The translations under genes and the position numbers were made by a program. Shown in pieces: positions 1 to 34,819 of a stretch of DNA of 41,905 nt (positions are counted from its first letter, which is position 1; each line of letters opens with the position of its first letter). Under the pieces are notes generated by a model. That model was not told the origin of the DNA. It did not search any database and was given only the letters and a program-made list of their open reading frames with translations. The DNA is from Tubiluchus corallicola (taxonomy: Eukaryota > Priapulida > Priapulimorpha > Priapulimorphida > Tubiluchidae), in NCBI GenBank assembly GCA_030141605.1, contig JAQGDQ010001421.1:1-41905 (forward strand), given 5' to 3'.

Positions 1-209
1 TAAGAGAGAAAGACACTCACAAATACATTCATTATGTCTACATGTGTAAGAGAGAAAGACACTCACAAATACTCTCATTATGTCTACGTGTGTAAGAGAG
101 AAAGTCACTCACAAATACACTCAATATGGTCCACATGTGTAAGAGAGAAAGACACTCACAAATACTCTCATTATGTCCACCTGTGTAAGAGAGAAAGTCA
201 CTCACTTGA
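1..209. repeat. 46-bp tandem repeat (~4.5 copies)
   Basis: TAAGAGAGAAAG recurs at 1, 47, 93, 140 and 186, followed by CACTCACAAATAC. The array continues off the left edge. Reading frames on both strands are by-products of the repeat. Confidence 0.9.
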
Positions 210-1276
210 AGAAAAACGAGTTGCACTAAAAAGAACAATAATTTTTGTATTTCTTAGAAAATCCTTGTCTAAAAATGCTAAAAAAATTAACCTGTAATTT
301 TTTTATTTTAAGATATAATAATATATTTAAGATACCACATCATGCACACTCTACTCATGGACAATAAAACCACTGAATTTTAAACAAAGTTAAACGTCAT
401 AATAACGTCATCCAATTACACAGTAGAAATTCGCACCATCACATTCTTTGCATTCTTTTCATTAAAAAACTAAACAGCCGTATTGTCAAATAAGCAAATA
501 CATCTAATTCTTTATATTTACTTTTATTATGCAACCATGTTTATGAAAATAATTAGTTGATTATACACAAAAATATGTAGACATAAATATGTTAAAGAAT
601 TAACATTTTTCTCTACCTATGCAGATAATTTAGACAATTCAATGTAATTCATTAATTTAACTTGAAATGGCGAACAGCACTTGGCAAATGGTATGTTTTC
701 TTCAAATATATAGATGACAGACAGATTCATGGAAGGTAGTTGAAGTTAAGTATCAAACTAAATTTTACATTCAGTAGAACTTTAAATTTTAATAAGAAAT
801 CCAATCACGTGAAATTTAATTTAATAAAAAAGAAAACTATCATCAATAAATCTGTAAGATATATTTATATATGAATATTTATGGATGCCAAATTTGTTAA
901 AGTGCATTATCTTTAACACTATTTTACAAAGCACAAAATCTTATAGAACGTTCGTTGTTTGATAAACATGCAATGAAAATGATTTTTCCCTATGAATCGT
1001 ACTTGAGAAAAAAGTATCATTGTTCATACAAAACTTACAAAATTTACCTTATAAGAACTGCTTAACAAAGCCTAGTGTGTTGTACCAGCCAATGGCAGGG
1101 TAGATAAGTCTAACCCTGCTGATTTATATTAATTATAAATTCAAATATTCTGGCATGATAATGTTATGGTAACCAATCAAAAATTTTGTTTGAGATTAAA
1201 CACAAGTTGGGAAAAATCTTAGCTAACTAGGTAGCCATTGAATATGCTGTGATAAGAAGATACCTTAAAGGTGAAA
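210..1276. other. AT-rich stretch without a recognisable gene
   Basis: Only the FSGF-like motif at 351-377 stands out. Otherwise AT-rich sequence with no open frame of note on either strand. Confidence 0.5.
351..377 (-). other. possible stranded end of the C1q domain (FSGF)
   Basis: Reads FSGFIVHE then TAG on the minus strand, resembling the canonical FSGFLL end of C1q domains. It lies 0.9 kb beyond exon c on the same strand. An in-frame stop lies just upstream, and an AG acceptor falls inside the motif. It does not splice in phase to exon c with any donor I can see. Confidence 0.3.
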
Positions 1277-1362
1277 TTAGTGACATAATGCGACATAAAC
1301 TTCATCTCCTGTTTTGAGAGGAAGGATAACAGCCTTTGTTGTGTCATGCCAAAGACCATCAC
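1277..1362 (-). CDS. C1q domain exon c, ending early
   Basis: Acceptor TTTTGTTGTAG in phase 1. It encodes GDGLWHDTTKAVILPLKTG, then DEVYVALCH and TAA. A-V-L-L-K-GDEVYV is the penultimate C1q strand pattern. A full domain needs about 20 more residues ending near FSGF, so this copy is truncated or the exon splices at an unrecognised donor. Confidence 0.8.
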
Positions 1363-4300
1363 CTACAACAAAATAATATTATTTTTAAGTACAACTTGTG
1401 TAAGAGCGAATACTAGTCACAAGGATGCATCAGTTTATCTTAATGTCAGGATTATTGTTAACATCACAAACCGAGAATTGAAAAAATTTAGATACCGAAC
1501 TTGAAAAGTAGGAAATGCGAAAAAGTTATATGCATGGATGGATTTGAACTAGCACCCTGTTGCTTGCAAGGCAAACGCTCAGCACCACATTCCCTGGTGA
1601 TCATGGTTATCCATTATATTACAGCTGGTTAACTAAATTAGCACTTAAAAAGTTAAAGCTCACAAACTAGACTGATTTATTTTAACTAATTTGAATATTT
1701 TTGGTTTAATTTGATTAATTATTGTAGTATTTTGCTAAACCAAGTTTTTCAACCTGAAGTATTAAATTTTAATGTTTTGTATGTTGTAATGCAGACAGAA
1801 TGATGATGAGTGGCTGTCATGCCATAGTTGTGATGTGGTGACTGTTTTCTAATTTTGATTGCTTCAATTTTGCAGGCTATGTAAAAACTTTAGAGGACCA
1901 ACTCAATGACGTACATCATTTTAAGTGGCCTTTACGTAACATGCAGATGCAGTTGCATTTTGGTGGATGCGGAATAGACAAAAACGGTTTATTATATTAT
2001 ATTATATCATTTGTGGAGGCTGCGGATGTGTTATTATTTTTCGCCAGCAATTCCGTATTACTTTTTTCCACAGTTCTGCAAGTAGAAAATGCATCAACAT
2101 ATGCATCCGATTTCTTAGAATGCCAAGTTAGACGAGACCCCTGAACTCGAACCCAGGAATAAAATGGCACAAGACTTTGTTGAAAAGACAGAATTACAGT
2201 CTCTTAACCTCAATAGATGGTGAAGCTGAAGTGCAATTGGACACCTTTGGTCATTCCACACCACCTTACAGACCACATCGTACTTAACATGACAGTGATG
2301 AGGAAACAATCAGAACTACAGTCTCTTAACCTCAATAGATGGTGAAGCTGAAGTGCAATTGGACACCTTTGGTCATTCCACACCACCTTACAGACCACAT
2401 CGTACTTAACATGACAGTGATGAGGAAACAATCAGAACTACAGTCTCTTAACCTCAATAGATGGTGAAGCTGAAGTGCAATTGGACACCTTTGGTCATTC
2501 CACACCACCTTACAGACCACATCGTACTTAACATGACAGTGATGAGGAAACAATCAGATTTTATCCTCTGCTGCATGATAGTCTTACACAGTTGGAAATT
2601 GAAACTTGCATGCTGGCAAACATTCTACTGAAGTCTCACCAGTTAGTTGTACCACTGGAATCGTTAGCTGTTGCCTAATGCTGAACAACTAAGCCTGGTG
2701 TTAACCACCAACCAAGAGATGGGACTGGTTGCAGCCAGTATTTTTCTGTATTAACTCAAAGTGCTCTTGCTCCATAAATAAATACATAAATCTCTTTTTA
2801 CAGCACTTTAGGTTCGCAAACTCGTAATGAAGGGTGCACCAATAAAACCTGCCAATAAAGTAAAACTTAAACGAATCAATATTTCATCCAAACTCAACCG
2901 ACTAAATAAAAGAAAATCTTTAACTGTACTAAATAATTTTGTAGCCTCGTGCACAGACTAACGATATTTGAAATTATGCAACAGAAACTGTTATCTTCCT
3001 TTTACGCTGCATTTGGAAATCTTGTTGTCACGTTGCGGAAGGCTTTATTCAGCTTTCCTTTATTATGCTAACTCCATTCAAACTGGGAGCCTCGATTTTA
3101 AAGGGAGGTGGGTGGAGCTTTTGCCCTATTATTTGTTTAAACTTTCGTTCATTCAAGGACAGAGAACTTGCTACATGAATGTTATTTTAAACGCTCTTCA
3201 AAATAAAAACATCTATAAATCGAAATTCAATCATCTCACCTGAACGAAATTCACAAATCCTACCTTCCGATTGGCTGAAATTTAAATACTTACCTGTTTC
3301 ACCTGTGCAAAATCTATATAAACAAGTGCCGCCTTCTGATTCCTTAAGTTCAGGGGTTGCTGGTATTAGTTTGTGCGCCAAACAGGACAAGCCTGATCCC
3401 TTCATGATCCTGTCTCCTAACTGTTTGGGTGCCAATGTGTAGTAACCCCTCAAGGGTAGATTCCTTTTTTATGTTTTATGTTTAGCCGGCTAGTTGTTCT
3501 TTCGATTACAAAAATTCTTTCTTACATTAACATTTTAATTTTACAAAATCACTAAATTAGTCAAGATTATGGGCGGGACTTATGCCACTCATTCAATGCT
3601 AATTAATGTCTCTCGGGCATTTGGTTCAGTAATCTCGTTTCAGGATGAGGTACTCAAACCATGGCGTCTCGCCCACCGATAGCTCTGGTTCAAACCATTC
3701 AGGAGCTATTACAACTACCCTGCTGGCAAGTACCGACGATAACAGTATTTTTTGCTATTTTATGTTTCACTTATGCATTTTTGTTTAAGTATAACAGTAC
3801 TTCTTTTACAAATTATTATTATCAGACGAATTAAAATGAAGAAAACATAATTATGTTAATGAATAATTAAACTAGAATTGTAAATAAGGTGAGTGAGCTT
3901 TAAACAATCAATAAGTAATTGACAAATGGGATTGACAGTCACCAACTTGTGAATGAATGAACAAATGAACGAATAAAACTTAATGAATATGACATTATTG
4001 TAGAAAATTAGTTGATGTAAAAAATTATTTAGTTAAAACTCTTGAGTAATGAATGTGTCAGCATGGATGTAGACAAGGTGCCTCATTGCAAATAGTTTAC
4101 TAAACAAGCTTACCTGGATGAGAGATATACGCAACTGTACTCCAATTATGCTTAAGAAAGGCAACATAATTATAATAGCTTCTCTTCGCAAACAGATTCA
4201 CTGCAAATGAGTAAGTGCCCTTGATAGGCGCTGTGAATTTTCCTGTAAAGTAAAAAACCAAATTAATGTTTATGTCTTCATCTAATGTATAAATTTAATT

Positions 4301-7300
4301 AAAAAAGTACCCAGAAGTTAATCCAAAGGTGCACATATGTGATCTTTGTTCTTTTAATGTGTAACGTAATGTAAAATTTGTTCATACTATGTACTATCGT
4401 ATATAAAATCTTAGTGCTGAAGAAAAAATATGCATTTAAAAATCAATATACTGAACTGCTGTCTATTTACAACAGAGGCAAGGAGGATGATACTGCAGCC
4501 CTAACAGAGTTGCATTGCAGGTTTATGCTTAAGCTAACAAATGTTTAAGCTGAAACAAAATTATTGATTCATATAGTTGAATTAAAATGAATTATGGATT
4601 TATTATTAAGCACATTGCAAACACAGCTTACCGAAATAACAACTCTGGAAAAAATGACACAGGTGGCCCGTTTGTTGCAAAGCCTGTGAGTGTAAACAGA
4701 GCTGGATGAGAGAACACTATTGACCACTGACAAGGGTCTACAGTACACCTTCCCTTTTCATAAGCTCCCTTTGTGCATGTGATTAGTTGTTTTTACTACT
4801 AGACAGTCAGAATTTCAATCTGCTCTAGGTAAAGGCACATTCACATGCACACCTGAGAGGTTTACTGCATTCCTTTGTCAGCACTTACGTTTACCCATAT
4901 TTAATTTCATTTTTTTTAAATTTAATTTTAATTTTTTCATTAGCCTACTCCAGCACTGAGTTTGTCCCCGCCCATGCCCCCTCAATCCTGACAAAGAAGT
5001 TTCCTCTTTGATTGGGAGGAAGTAAAAAGCACCACCCTCAGAAACTGAAATGCAAAACAGACTGAAAAACTTAGTCTTAGAGAAAAACAATTATGTGAAA
5101 CGATTACCGAATTCGAAATTAAAACTTGAAAATAATCTCATTTTCTTGTTCAATTAAGTTAAAGTCAATCGTCGTATTTCACATAACAGCTTTTTATAAC
5201 AGCAAATTGACTTAGAAAACTACCAAGTATGTCTCAATTGTCTTTGTAAAGTATGTAAAAATAAATGCAATGAGATCATCCATTATCCGTTAAGCAATTC
5301 ATACGATCTGCATTACGCAACGGTTCATTCAGTATGAATCACCATAGCTTGAAAGGCAACTGTGACATCAACTGCAATGGTAAGGTGTGAACCAGCCTTT
5401 AACGAGCCAATGCAGTTTTAATACTACAGCTATAATGCCTTGGTTAGGTTGCTTCTCTGTAAAATACAAATGCTAGTGTTCTTGTCAAACGCACAGGGAA
5501 TTCCACGATTTTTCGTAATAAATCCAGCATAAAATTTATTCAACATAAGTACTGGCTTCTGTGATGAAAGACGGTGCAACAGATGGAAAAAGTAGTAAGT
5601 ATTGTATTTGTAAGGCCATCTTAATTTGTACCGAGAACAAACATTTTTGCAAGACAAATCTGCATCAATGATAAAAATCAGCATCTTTGATAAAAATCAG
5701 AATCTTTGATAAATTCGTTTGTAAAGTTCAAATGCAAATGTAACTTAGCACCCCATGATCAGTAACAACATTGGCAACTTTAACTTGTAAAAGAATAATT
5801 TTAACACCTTGCGCCGTGTTTGACTGAACTTAGGGTTGGCCAGTGGTCAAATTTCATCAGTTGTGAAGCTAAAAATAGGACCACGAAAGAAAGGAAATTA
5901 AGCAAAACAAATATAGGGCATAGCTAGTGGCAGATTATGTCCCTTTGGAGCACCTAGACTAAATAACTTTTAAATATTTTGCAAATCAAATTAACGCATA
6001 GGCCTATCTAAACACAACCATGGTGAAAAAGTGTATTTTTATACCCAGCATTATGACAATAAAACAATAAAAATATAAATAAGTTTGTCATATTGATATG
6101 ATTTCAGTTTATGAAACAATTTAAAAGCTTTAACATTTGGAAAATTAAAATCGTTGTTTTACAAAAATTCTAAGATTCTAAAATCAATCATTGTCTATAT
6201 TTAAAACATGGTAAGTCAATGGACTGGGACTCCAGGATTCACAGCTTGCCCCAAATGCACACACACGCACGCGCGCACACACACCCACACCCACCCGCAT
6301 GCACACACACACACACAAACGTATATACGTACATGCATATGAGGTGAGTCCTGTGGGATTTTCCAATAAATCCTGCTAGGATATTAATGTTGTGTGGAAT
6401 CAAAATGTCAGCCAGACCATTTCAATAATGTTTAGATGGTATGATGATAGAAGCAAATATTATGTTATTTTCATGTTGGGACGCATTTTTAACTTATAGC
6501 AAACCACATACCCGTGGACGATGAATATACATTTCCATAATTGATTCGGATCCCTCTAAATTTCACGATGTCTCCACGGCATCCAGTGCTGCTTTGTGGT
6601 GAATCAACAGAGAAAGCAAAGGCTGAAATGATAATATTTCTTGTCATTTTTATTATTACGAGCTGGTCAATATTACTATGTCATCACAGTCAAAGATGTT
6701 TCTACAATTATCACCATCCTTTCCATTATCCAGAGTAATTTGGTACCAACAACATGGATTAGCCACAATCTATTCAGTGCATCAATCATTGTGAACTCGT
6801 ATCGATACGTTGTTAAACATCATTGTGCCGTCAATGGTGACTCAAAATGAGGGGTTGAACTTTGTAACACAGGATGGTTTGCCCTAAAAATAGGACAGGA
6901 ATAGGAGGAGGCATACACAAAATTACAAGTAAGAAAAAATCAAGACTACATGAAATTGTCCAATGAGAAACAAGATCAGTGAATTATGGTGGATATTGAA
7001 ATGTTTTTTTAATTTACAGCTGACATGTTTGCATTAATGCTATTCTGCTACGTGTTGCTGTATTTGTTTGTATTTATGGTATCAGGATGAGCAAATGGGC
7101 TAATAAAGTCCTCTGTTGTTCTATGAACAGTTTCGCTCTGTCGAGTTGCTCACATCAACCCTCAGCGACTCCTGCCAGTAATTCCGGATATTGCTAGATT
7201 TGTTCATAACATGCATTAAAAGTGAAACACAAAGGAAAAACACATTAGCAAACCCAAGTCAGAGGCTTAGAGACCGTTTGCATGATAAGACAACAATGCT

Positions 7301-7585
7301 TGTTGCACTAGAGAGAATTAAAAATGAATTTGCAAAAATGAAAATATAAATTAAAGTAATCAGATTGTAAGCTAAGAAAAGGGTTAACACAGACTTTTGA
7401 GATGTAGTTTCTTAGTGGATACTTTCTGGAAGCATTACTGGATAATTGTAAAATATTGTGATCCAGTTTCCAGGTGAAGGTTGGTGGTGGATTAGCATCA
7501 GCTTCACATTTCAGCTCCAATGTTGATAACATTACAATCTCTGAACTTCCAGTAATAATACTGAGATTTGCAGTGTGTGGTTTGT
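1277..7585 (-). CDS. Ig + C1q domain secreted lectin-like gene, partial
   Basis: Minus-strand spliced gene read as one Ig half-domain exon and three C1q exons, all starting in phase 1. Such IgSF-C1q proteins are known in molluscs, especially gastropods (CREPs and sialic-acid-binding lectins), as secreted recognition molecules. Seen: ELKCEADANPPPTFTWKL in the Ig exon; FAFSVDSPQSS, GDIVKFRGIRINYGN, STGKFTAPIKGTYSFAV and KTGDEVYVAL in the C1q exons. Missing: signal peptide, the second Ig cysteine and the last C1q strand. The order of exons is clear, but the joint between the Ig exon and the first C1q exon is uncertain. It may be an incomplete gene model or a decaying copy. Confidence 0.72.
1490..1650. 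mobile_element. fragment of the same tRNA-like MITE family
   Basis: AACTTGAAAAGTAGGAAATG, then GGATTTGAACTAGCACCCTG, TGCTTGCAAGGCAAACGCTC and CCTGGTGATCATGGTTATCC align with 19895-20030. Only one end is recognised. It lies between C1q exons b and c. Confidence 0.6.
2190..2557. repeat. 122-bp tandem repeat, 3 near-identical copies
   Basis: CTCTTAACCTCAATAGATGG recurs at 2201, 2323 and 2445. The copies are almost identical, indicating recent amplification. It lies in the intron between C1q exons b and c. Confidence 0.95.
2558..4113. other. intron remainder between C1q exons b and c
   Basis: Contains the promoter-like patch near 3260-3330 and a tRNA-like stretch (TCTGGTTCAAACCATTC at about 3686). 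No coding exon recognised. Confidence 0.5.
3265..3325 (+). promoter_or_regulatory. promoter-like patch (inverted CCAAT box and TATA)
   Basis: GATTGGCTG is followed about 45 bases later by CTATATAAACAAG. The arrangement fits a pol II promoter, and the following segment to 3450 could be a solo LTR or other element. Weak evidence. Confidence 0.2.
4114..4242 (-). CDS. C1q domain exon b
   Basis: Acceptor TTTTTTACTTTACAG and donor GTAAGC, phase 1 at both ends, 129 nt. It encodes GKFTAPIKGTYSFAVNLF, then YVAFLKHNWSTVAYIS. GKFTAPxxGxYxF is the hallmark of C1q domains. Confidence 0.93.
4243..6511. other. intron between C1q exons a and b
   Basis: No exon recognised on either strand. A CA-rich simple repeat lies at 6257-6320. 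Confidence 0.55.
6257..6320. repeat. (CA)n microsatellite
   Basis: Interrupted ACACACAC runs with GCGCGC and CCCACACC variants, just before C1q exon a on the minus strand. Confidence 0.9.
6512..6622 (-). CDS. C1q domain exon a
   Basis: Acceptor ATTATCATTTCAG and donor GTATGT, phase 1 at both ends, 111 nt. It encodes FAFSVDSPQSSTGCRGDIV, then KFRGIRINYGNVYSSSTG. The AFSV start, the V-F/K-F strand and the N-x-Y-x-x-STG end fit the first third of a C1q domain. Confidence 0.85.
7391..7585 (-). CDS. Ig half-domain exon
   Basis: Acceptor TTATTTTTATTAG opens a phase-1 exon encoding DKPHTANLSIITGSSEIVML, then STLELKCEADANPPPTFTW, then KLDHNILQLSSNA. The Cys followed 13 residues later by Trp is the B-C strand signature of an Ig domain, and NPPP before the Trp is typical. 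The second Cys is absent, so another exon should follow. The donor is weak: GTCTGT after 7395 or GTGTTA after 7391; only the latter is in phase with the C1q exon. Confidence 0.7.
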
Positions 7586-8394
7586 CTAATAAAAATAAAT
7601 CATAAAATTTTACTCAGGATATTAAACACAGAGCTTGTAGACATAATAAGTAGACATCTTGCTTTTCTTTTTACTTTGTAGTTTTTGCTATTGTTAACTG
7701 CCTTTTTGCGAAACTGTTATTGATAGTTGTGGTAATGACCTGTTTTGATTTATCTAAACGAACTAAAAAGTAAATAAAAGTAGTAAAAAATAATCATAAT
7801 AATTTACTCCATTTCGTATGAGATTTTGTTGTCGGAATACTTGAAATCTATGTATATTGTGATCAACATGGAAAACCATAATGCCTATGTAGACCCCGTA
7901 ACATCAAACCTTAGAACCGCTGGTTTTTCAAGTGAGTTCTTCGACATTGCAACTTCTCTAAAGACATATTAATTACACATAGGTTGTTGATTTTTCAGGT
8001 TCATATGCCTTGTTGCCCTCTGGTAAATTGCAGGACAACAACTGCCCACATATGTTGCCTAACCCCTTTTATTTTTAATAAAAGATGATGCAACAAGTTA
8101 GGCAGATTTGGGGATGAGTTGGGAGGTAAACAACCATAAATGCACTCTCACCATAAATGTCTACTAGCTCCCAACAATGTGCGTTTCTATTACGTGTGCT
8201 TACATTAAATGAGGGAAACTCCAGGTATCCCATGCTGTCATGGAGTCTCAAGGGTCTAATTACTAGTTTCTGTGACTTTCATTTTAACAGGTTAGTACGA
8301 AAGCCTTAAAGGAGCTGTGAAGACTAGATGAAGCCAAGTTTCCGGAAAGTCAGTAAGTCTGGTTGAAAGACATGGCTTCTTATTTGAACCTTGA
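7586..8394. other. stretch upstream of the Ig exon, nothing recognised
   Basis: AT-rich, no supported exon on either strand. An earlier Ig or signal-peptide exon would be expected somewhere between here and 11215 but was not found. Confidence 0.45.
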
Positions 8395-8812
8395 ATTGCA
8401 CGTACTAGACATCTTAGACATCATCAAGCCCTGCTCACTCTTCTTAGACGTCTTCAATCCCTGCCCGCTCTTCTTAGATGTCTTCAAGCCCTGCTCTCAC
8501 TTCTTATCAAGCCCTACTCACTCTTCTTAGACATCATCAAGCCCTGCTCACTCTTCTTAGACGTCTTCAATCCCTGCCCGCTCTTCTTAGACGTCTTCAA
8601 TCCCTGCCCGCTCTTCTTAGACATCATCAAGCCCTGCTCTCACTTCTTAGACGTCATCAAGCCCTGCTCTCACTTCTTAGACGTTATCAAGCCCTGCTCA
8701 CTCTTCTTAGACGTCATCAAGCCCTGCTCACTCTTCTTAGACATCATCAAGCCCTGCTCACTCTTCTTAGACATCTCCAAGCATTGCTTATACTTCTTAG
8801 ATGTCATCCAGA
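8395..8812. repeat. 30-bp minisatellite (~14 copies)
   Basis: Unit CATCAAGCCCTGCTCACTC plus TTCTTAGA; period 30, so a frame stays open (HQALLTLLRR-like decapeptides, 8478-8825). There is no promoter, splice or homology evidence that it is translated. Confidence 0.92.
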
Positions 8813-9137
8813 CACAACAATCTGATACAGTGTGGCCTCAAGTCTACTCTATTTTTAGGGAGTCTTAATTTGGCCTTGGTGATCGGTTTTCCTGGAATAG
8901 GAACCCACCCAGGCAGTAGCAAGCAGGCGATCAATGAATTAGTGTGTATGATCACGCAAGTCTACGCCAGATTAAGCTCAATAGGCCAAGTTGTAGTGAC
9001 TGAAAAGGATGTGTTTTTCTTAATTTCATCCAATCATACCACTTATAAACGTTTAAACAAATAGCATGATTGGATAGCCGAGATTATCCTGAATAGAGCT
9101 GTACATAATTTGTAATCATTTAGTTATGTCTGTGCTA

Positions 9138-9338
9138 TTACAGTCAGAGGTCTTATAAGATCTATTTTGAGTGGTGTGGTCCTGAAGGAGTTAACAGATT
9201 GATTCGTCCCGCAATGGAGAAGCTTAATGGCTTTGATTTTCCAGTATTCTGGCAGCTCAATGACTCCGTGTGGAAGGCAATAAAAATACGGCTATATTCT
9301 TATTCACGTGCTCCAAATGTTGATATAGCTGATTGATC
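9138..9338 (+). other. coding-looking stretch of unknown identity
   Basis: After CTGTGCTATTACAG the frame reads SQRSYKIYFEWCGPEGVNRL, then IRPAMEKLNGFDFPVFWQ, then LNDSVWKAIKIRLYS and a stop. The amino-acid mix looks protein-like rather than random. A second short open stretch just upstream (8860-9010) reads LVIGFPGIGTHPGSSKQAI. I do not recognise either; they could be exons or a dead transposon. Confidence 0.25.
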
Positions 9339-9591
9339 ATCGTGTTTGCAGGGTCAGGACAGAAAGTGTGGGGTCACTGATTGGACATCGTTCGTTACCC
9401 CTCCCTAGCTATTATTCGTGATTCGGCAATTTCTTTCAGATTAAAAAATACTTAAAATAACAATTAAGCATTAAATATTCAGACCGACATACAGAATGAG
9501 TGTAAGTGAAATCAGTTTTGTTACTTTTGTACATATACACGTACGCAAGATGATCTACTTCTAATTTAAAAACAAAGTTTAATATTGTTAA

Positions 9592-9835
9592 AGGGAGAAC
9601 GGATGATTGTTTAGACTCAATCTCACTTTAATTTACTGTCGGAAAAAATATCAATTGTTCCTTATGTTTGAATAATTAGCTTAGAAAGTTAATGAACGGC
9701 AGCCGAACACACCTATTGCTTATGTCAGAAACAAACCACAGTTTGTGCAATGGCAGGTGTCTTCCCGTTCGCGTCAGGCACTTTTGCATTACATTGCGTT
9801 CTTCGCGAACAGCGCACAGGATCATGGGTAAAATG
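9592..9835 (+). repeat. dispersed repeat, copy 1
   Basis: Shares long blocks with 32355-32605: GATTGTTTAGACTC, TTGAATAATTAGCTTAGAAA, and CACAGTTTGTGCAATGGCAG. Probably an old transposon; no ends or coding motif recognised. Confidence 0.75.
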
Positions 9836-10624
9836 ATGTTATTCGATGTGTCAACAAACCCGTGTGACAAATTACATTATCGTCAGTTTCAACAACAATT
9901 TTAATGGTGTAGAGTGCTGCAAAGTTGAGTTGACTAACAAAATAAAATGAATTTTTAGAAATCAGTATGGTGCCAACAACAATGACAGCAAATCTAGTCT
10001 GATGTCATAGTGTAGTGTGGCACAGCTCGGCTTAAGGAGTATGATATTCGGTTAAAGTGCCACCTATCATTGACTTCGGCAACTAATTTTATTTCACTTT
10101 TTTACATAAAAAATGTTGGGTTCAGCTTTGACATTATCTTGAGGCTATTTGTAATTCAAATTTAAACTGAGTAAAAGCAAGAACAAGTGAACTAAGATTA
10201 AACAACAATTTATTTTATTGGCTTTGCTATAAAAGTTACTATACAGCTAATTTTAGTTAGGTGAAATCCACAATCATCAAAACAATTCTTGTTTCTAGTT
10301 AAAGAAATCTTCTATAGCAATTGCAATTGGTCATGCAAAGAATGCTAGAGTCCAGGTTTCAGTAAGATTAAGCAGTCGCAATTTTCTTGCCAATCCTGTG
10401 TATATGTACTATGTTCCAGTTCCACATTTAACTAAAAGTGAGCAAAACTATGATCCGGTCTCTTCTTTCACTTATTTGTATAAGATCTCGAATAACCCCG
10501 GATCAATAACTAGCTGACTTGTGATCTGCAACTTTTTTCAAGTAGAACTTTATATTTTTGCTGATTCAGTCCAAATTATTTTTCTGCTTGTGCATAATTT
10601 GCTAGCTTTCAGCTAGATATCTTG

Positions 10625-11125
10625 AACTCTTAATTCTGCAGCTCTTTTAATTCTGCAACTCTTTTTAATTCTGCAATTCTTTTAATTCTGGAACTCTTTT
10701 AAATTCTGCAACTCTTTTAATTCTGCAACTCTTTTCAATTCTGCAACTTTTTTCAATTCTGGAACTCTTTCAATTCTGGAATTCTTTTAATTCTGCAAAT
10801 CTTTTCAATTCTGGAACTCTTTTTAATTCTGGAACTCTTTTTAATTCTGGAACTCTTTAATTCTGGAACTCTTTTTAATTCTGGAACTCTTTTTAATTCT
10901 GGAACTCTTTTAATTCTGCAACTCTTTTCAATTCTGGAACTCTTTTATTCCAGGGATTTTCTGCAATTCTTTTAATTCCAGGAACTTTCTGCAACTCTTT
11001 TAATTCCAGGAACTCCTGGAACTCTTTTGATCTTGGATTTTCCTGGAACTTTCAGCAACTCTTTTAAATCTAAAAACTTTCTGGAACTCTTTCTGTCTCT
11101 GCAACTGCTTTAATCCTGGAACTCT
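10625..11125. repeat. 16-18 bp minisatellite, AATTCTGSAACTCTTTT type
   Basis: About 28 loosely conserved units of TTAATTCTGCAACTCTT / TTCTGGAACTC. Divergence increases toward 11100 (TTAATTCCAGGAACT). It lies just downstream, on the minus strand, of the short exon at 11215-11237. Confidence 0.9.
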
Positions 11126-11214
11126 TTTCTAGCGAAGTCTTTTCTAGGTTCTAGATTCCTGACACATTCTAGCTAGTTTTGAAAGCTAGCTTTATCTAGT
11201 AAGTTAAAACTTAC

Positions 11215-11237
11215 TTCTCATCCTGCTTCTCTTCCAT
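11215..11237 (-). CDS. short ATG exon with a consensus donor
   Basis: ATG then EEKQDE and two bases, followed by GTAAGT. The consensus donor and the TATA box at a plausible distance upstream suggest a first exon. It ends in phase 2, so it cannot join directly to the phase-1 Ig exon. It has no signal peptide, so its gene is unknown. The donor lies in a perfect short palindrome (AGTAAGTT AA AACTTACT). Confidence 0.35.
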
Positions 11238-11307
11238 GTTTAGTTGCTGTAGCTCTTTATCACTTTGAAAGTGTGCGGATATGTGTGGTCAATGGCCTGG
11301 CCCTCCC

Positions 11308-11315
11308 TTTATATA
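11308..11315 (-). promoter_or_regulatory. TATA box of a minus-strand promoter
   Basis: TATATAAA followed by GGGAGGGCC, in a short GC-rich patch, with the ATG of a short exon about 70 bases downstream. It sits about 150 bases past the TTLL stop codon and points toward the Ig-C1q gene. Confidence 0.45.
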
Positions 11316-11459
11316 GCCGCCTGAGCGTCGGCGTCGCTAAGTTCCCATGGATTGTGCATTGTAACCGAGGGTGATCTGGTCATTACACTTATTATTACTC
11401 TAATTATAATTTCATCAATTTGCTTTGCTCTTTTTAACAGCGCATATGTTTATCTACAT

Positions 11460-34819
<23,360 letters not shown>

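Noticed and set aside
2115-2553. Overlapping 64-73 codon minus-strand frames
   Set aside because: Repeat artefacts of the 122-bp tandem repeat.
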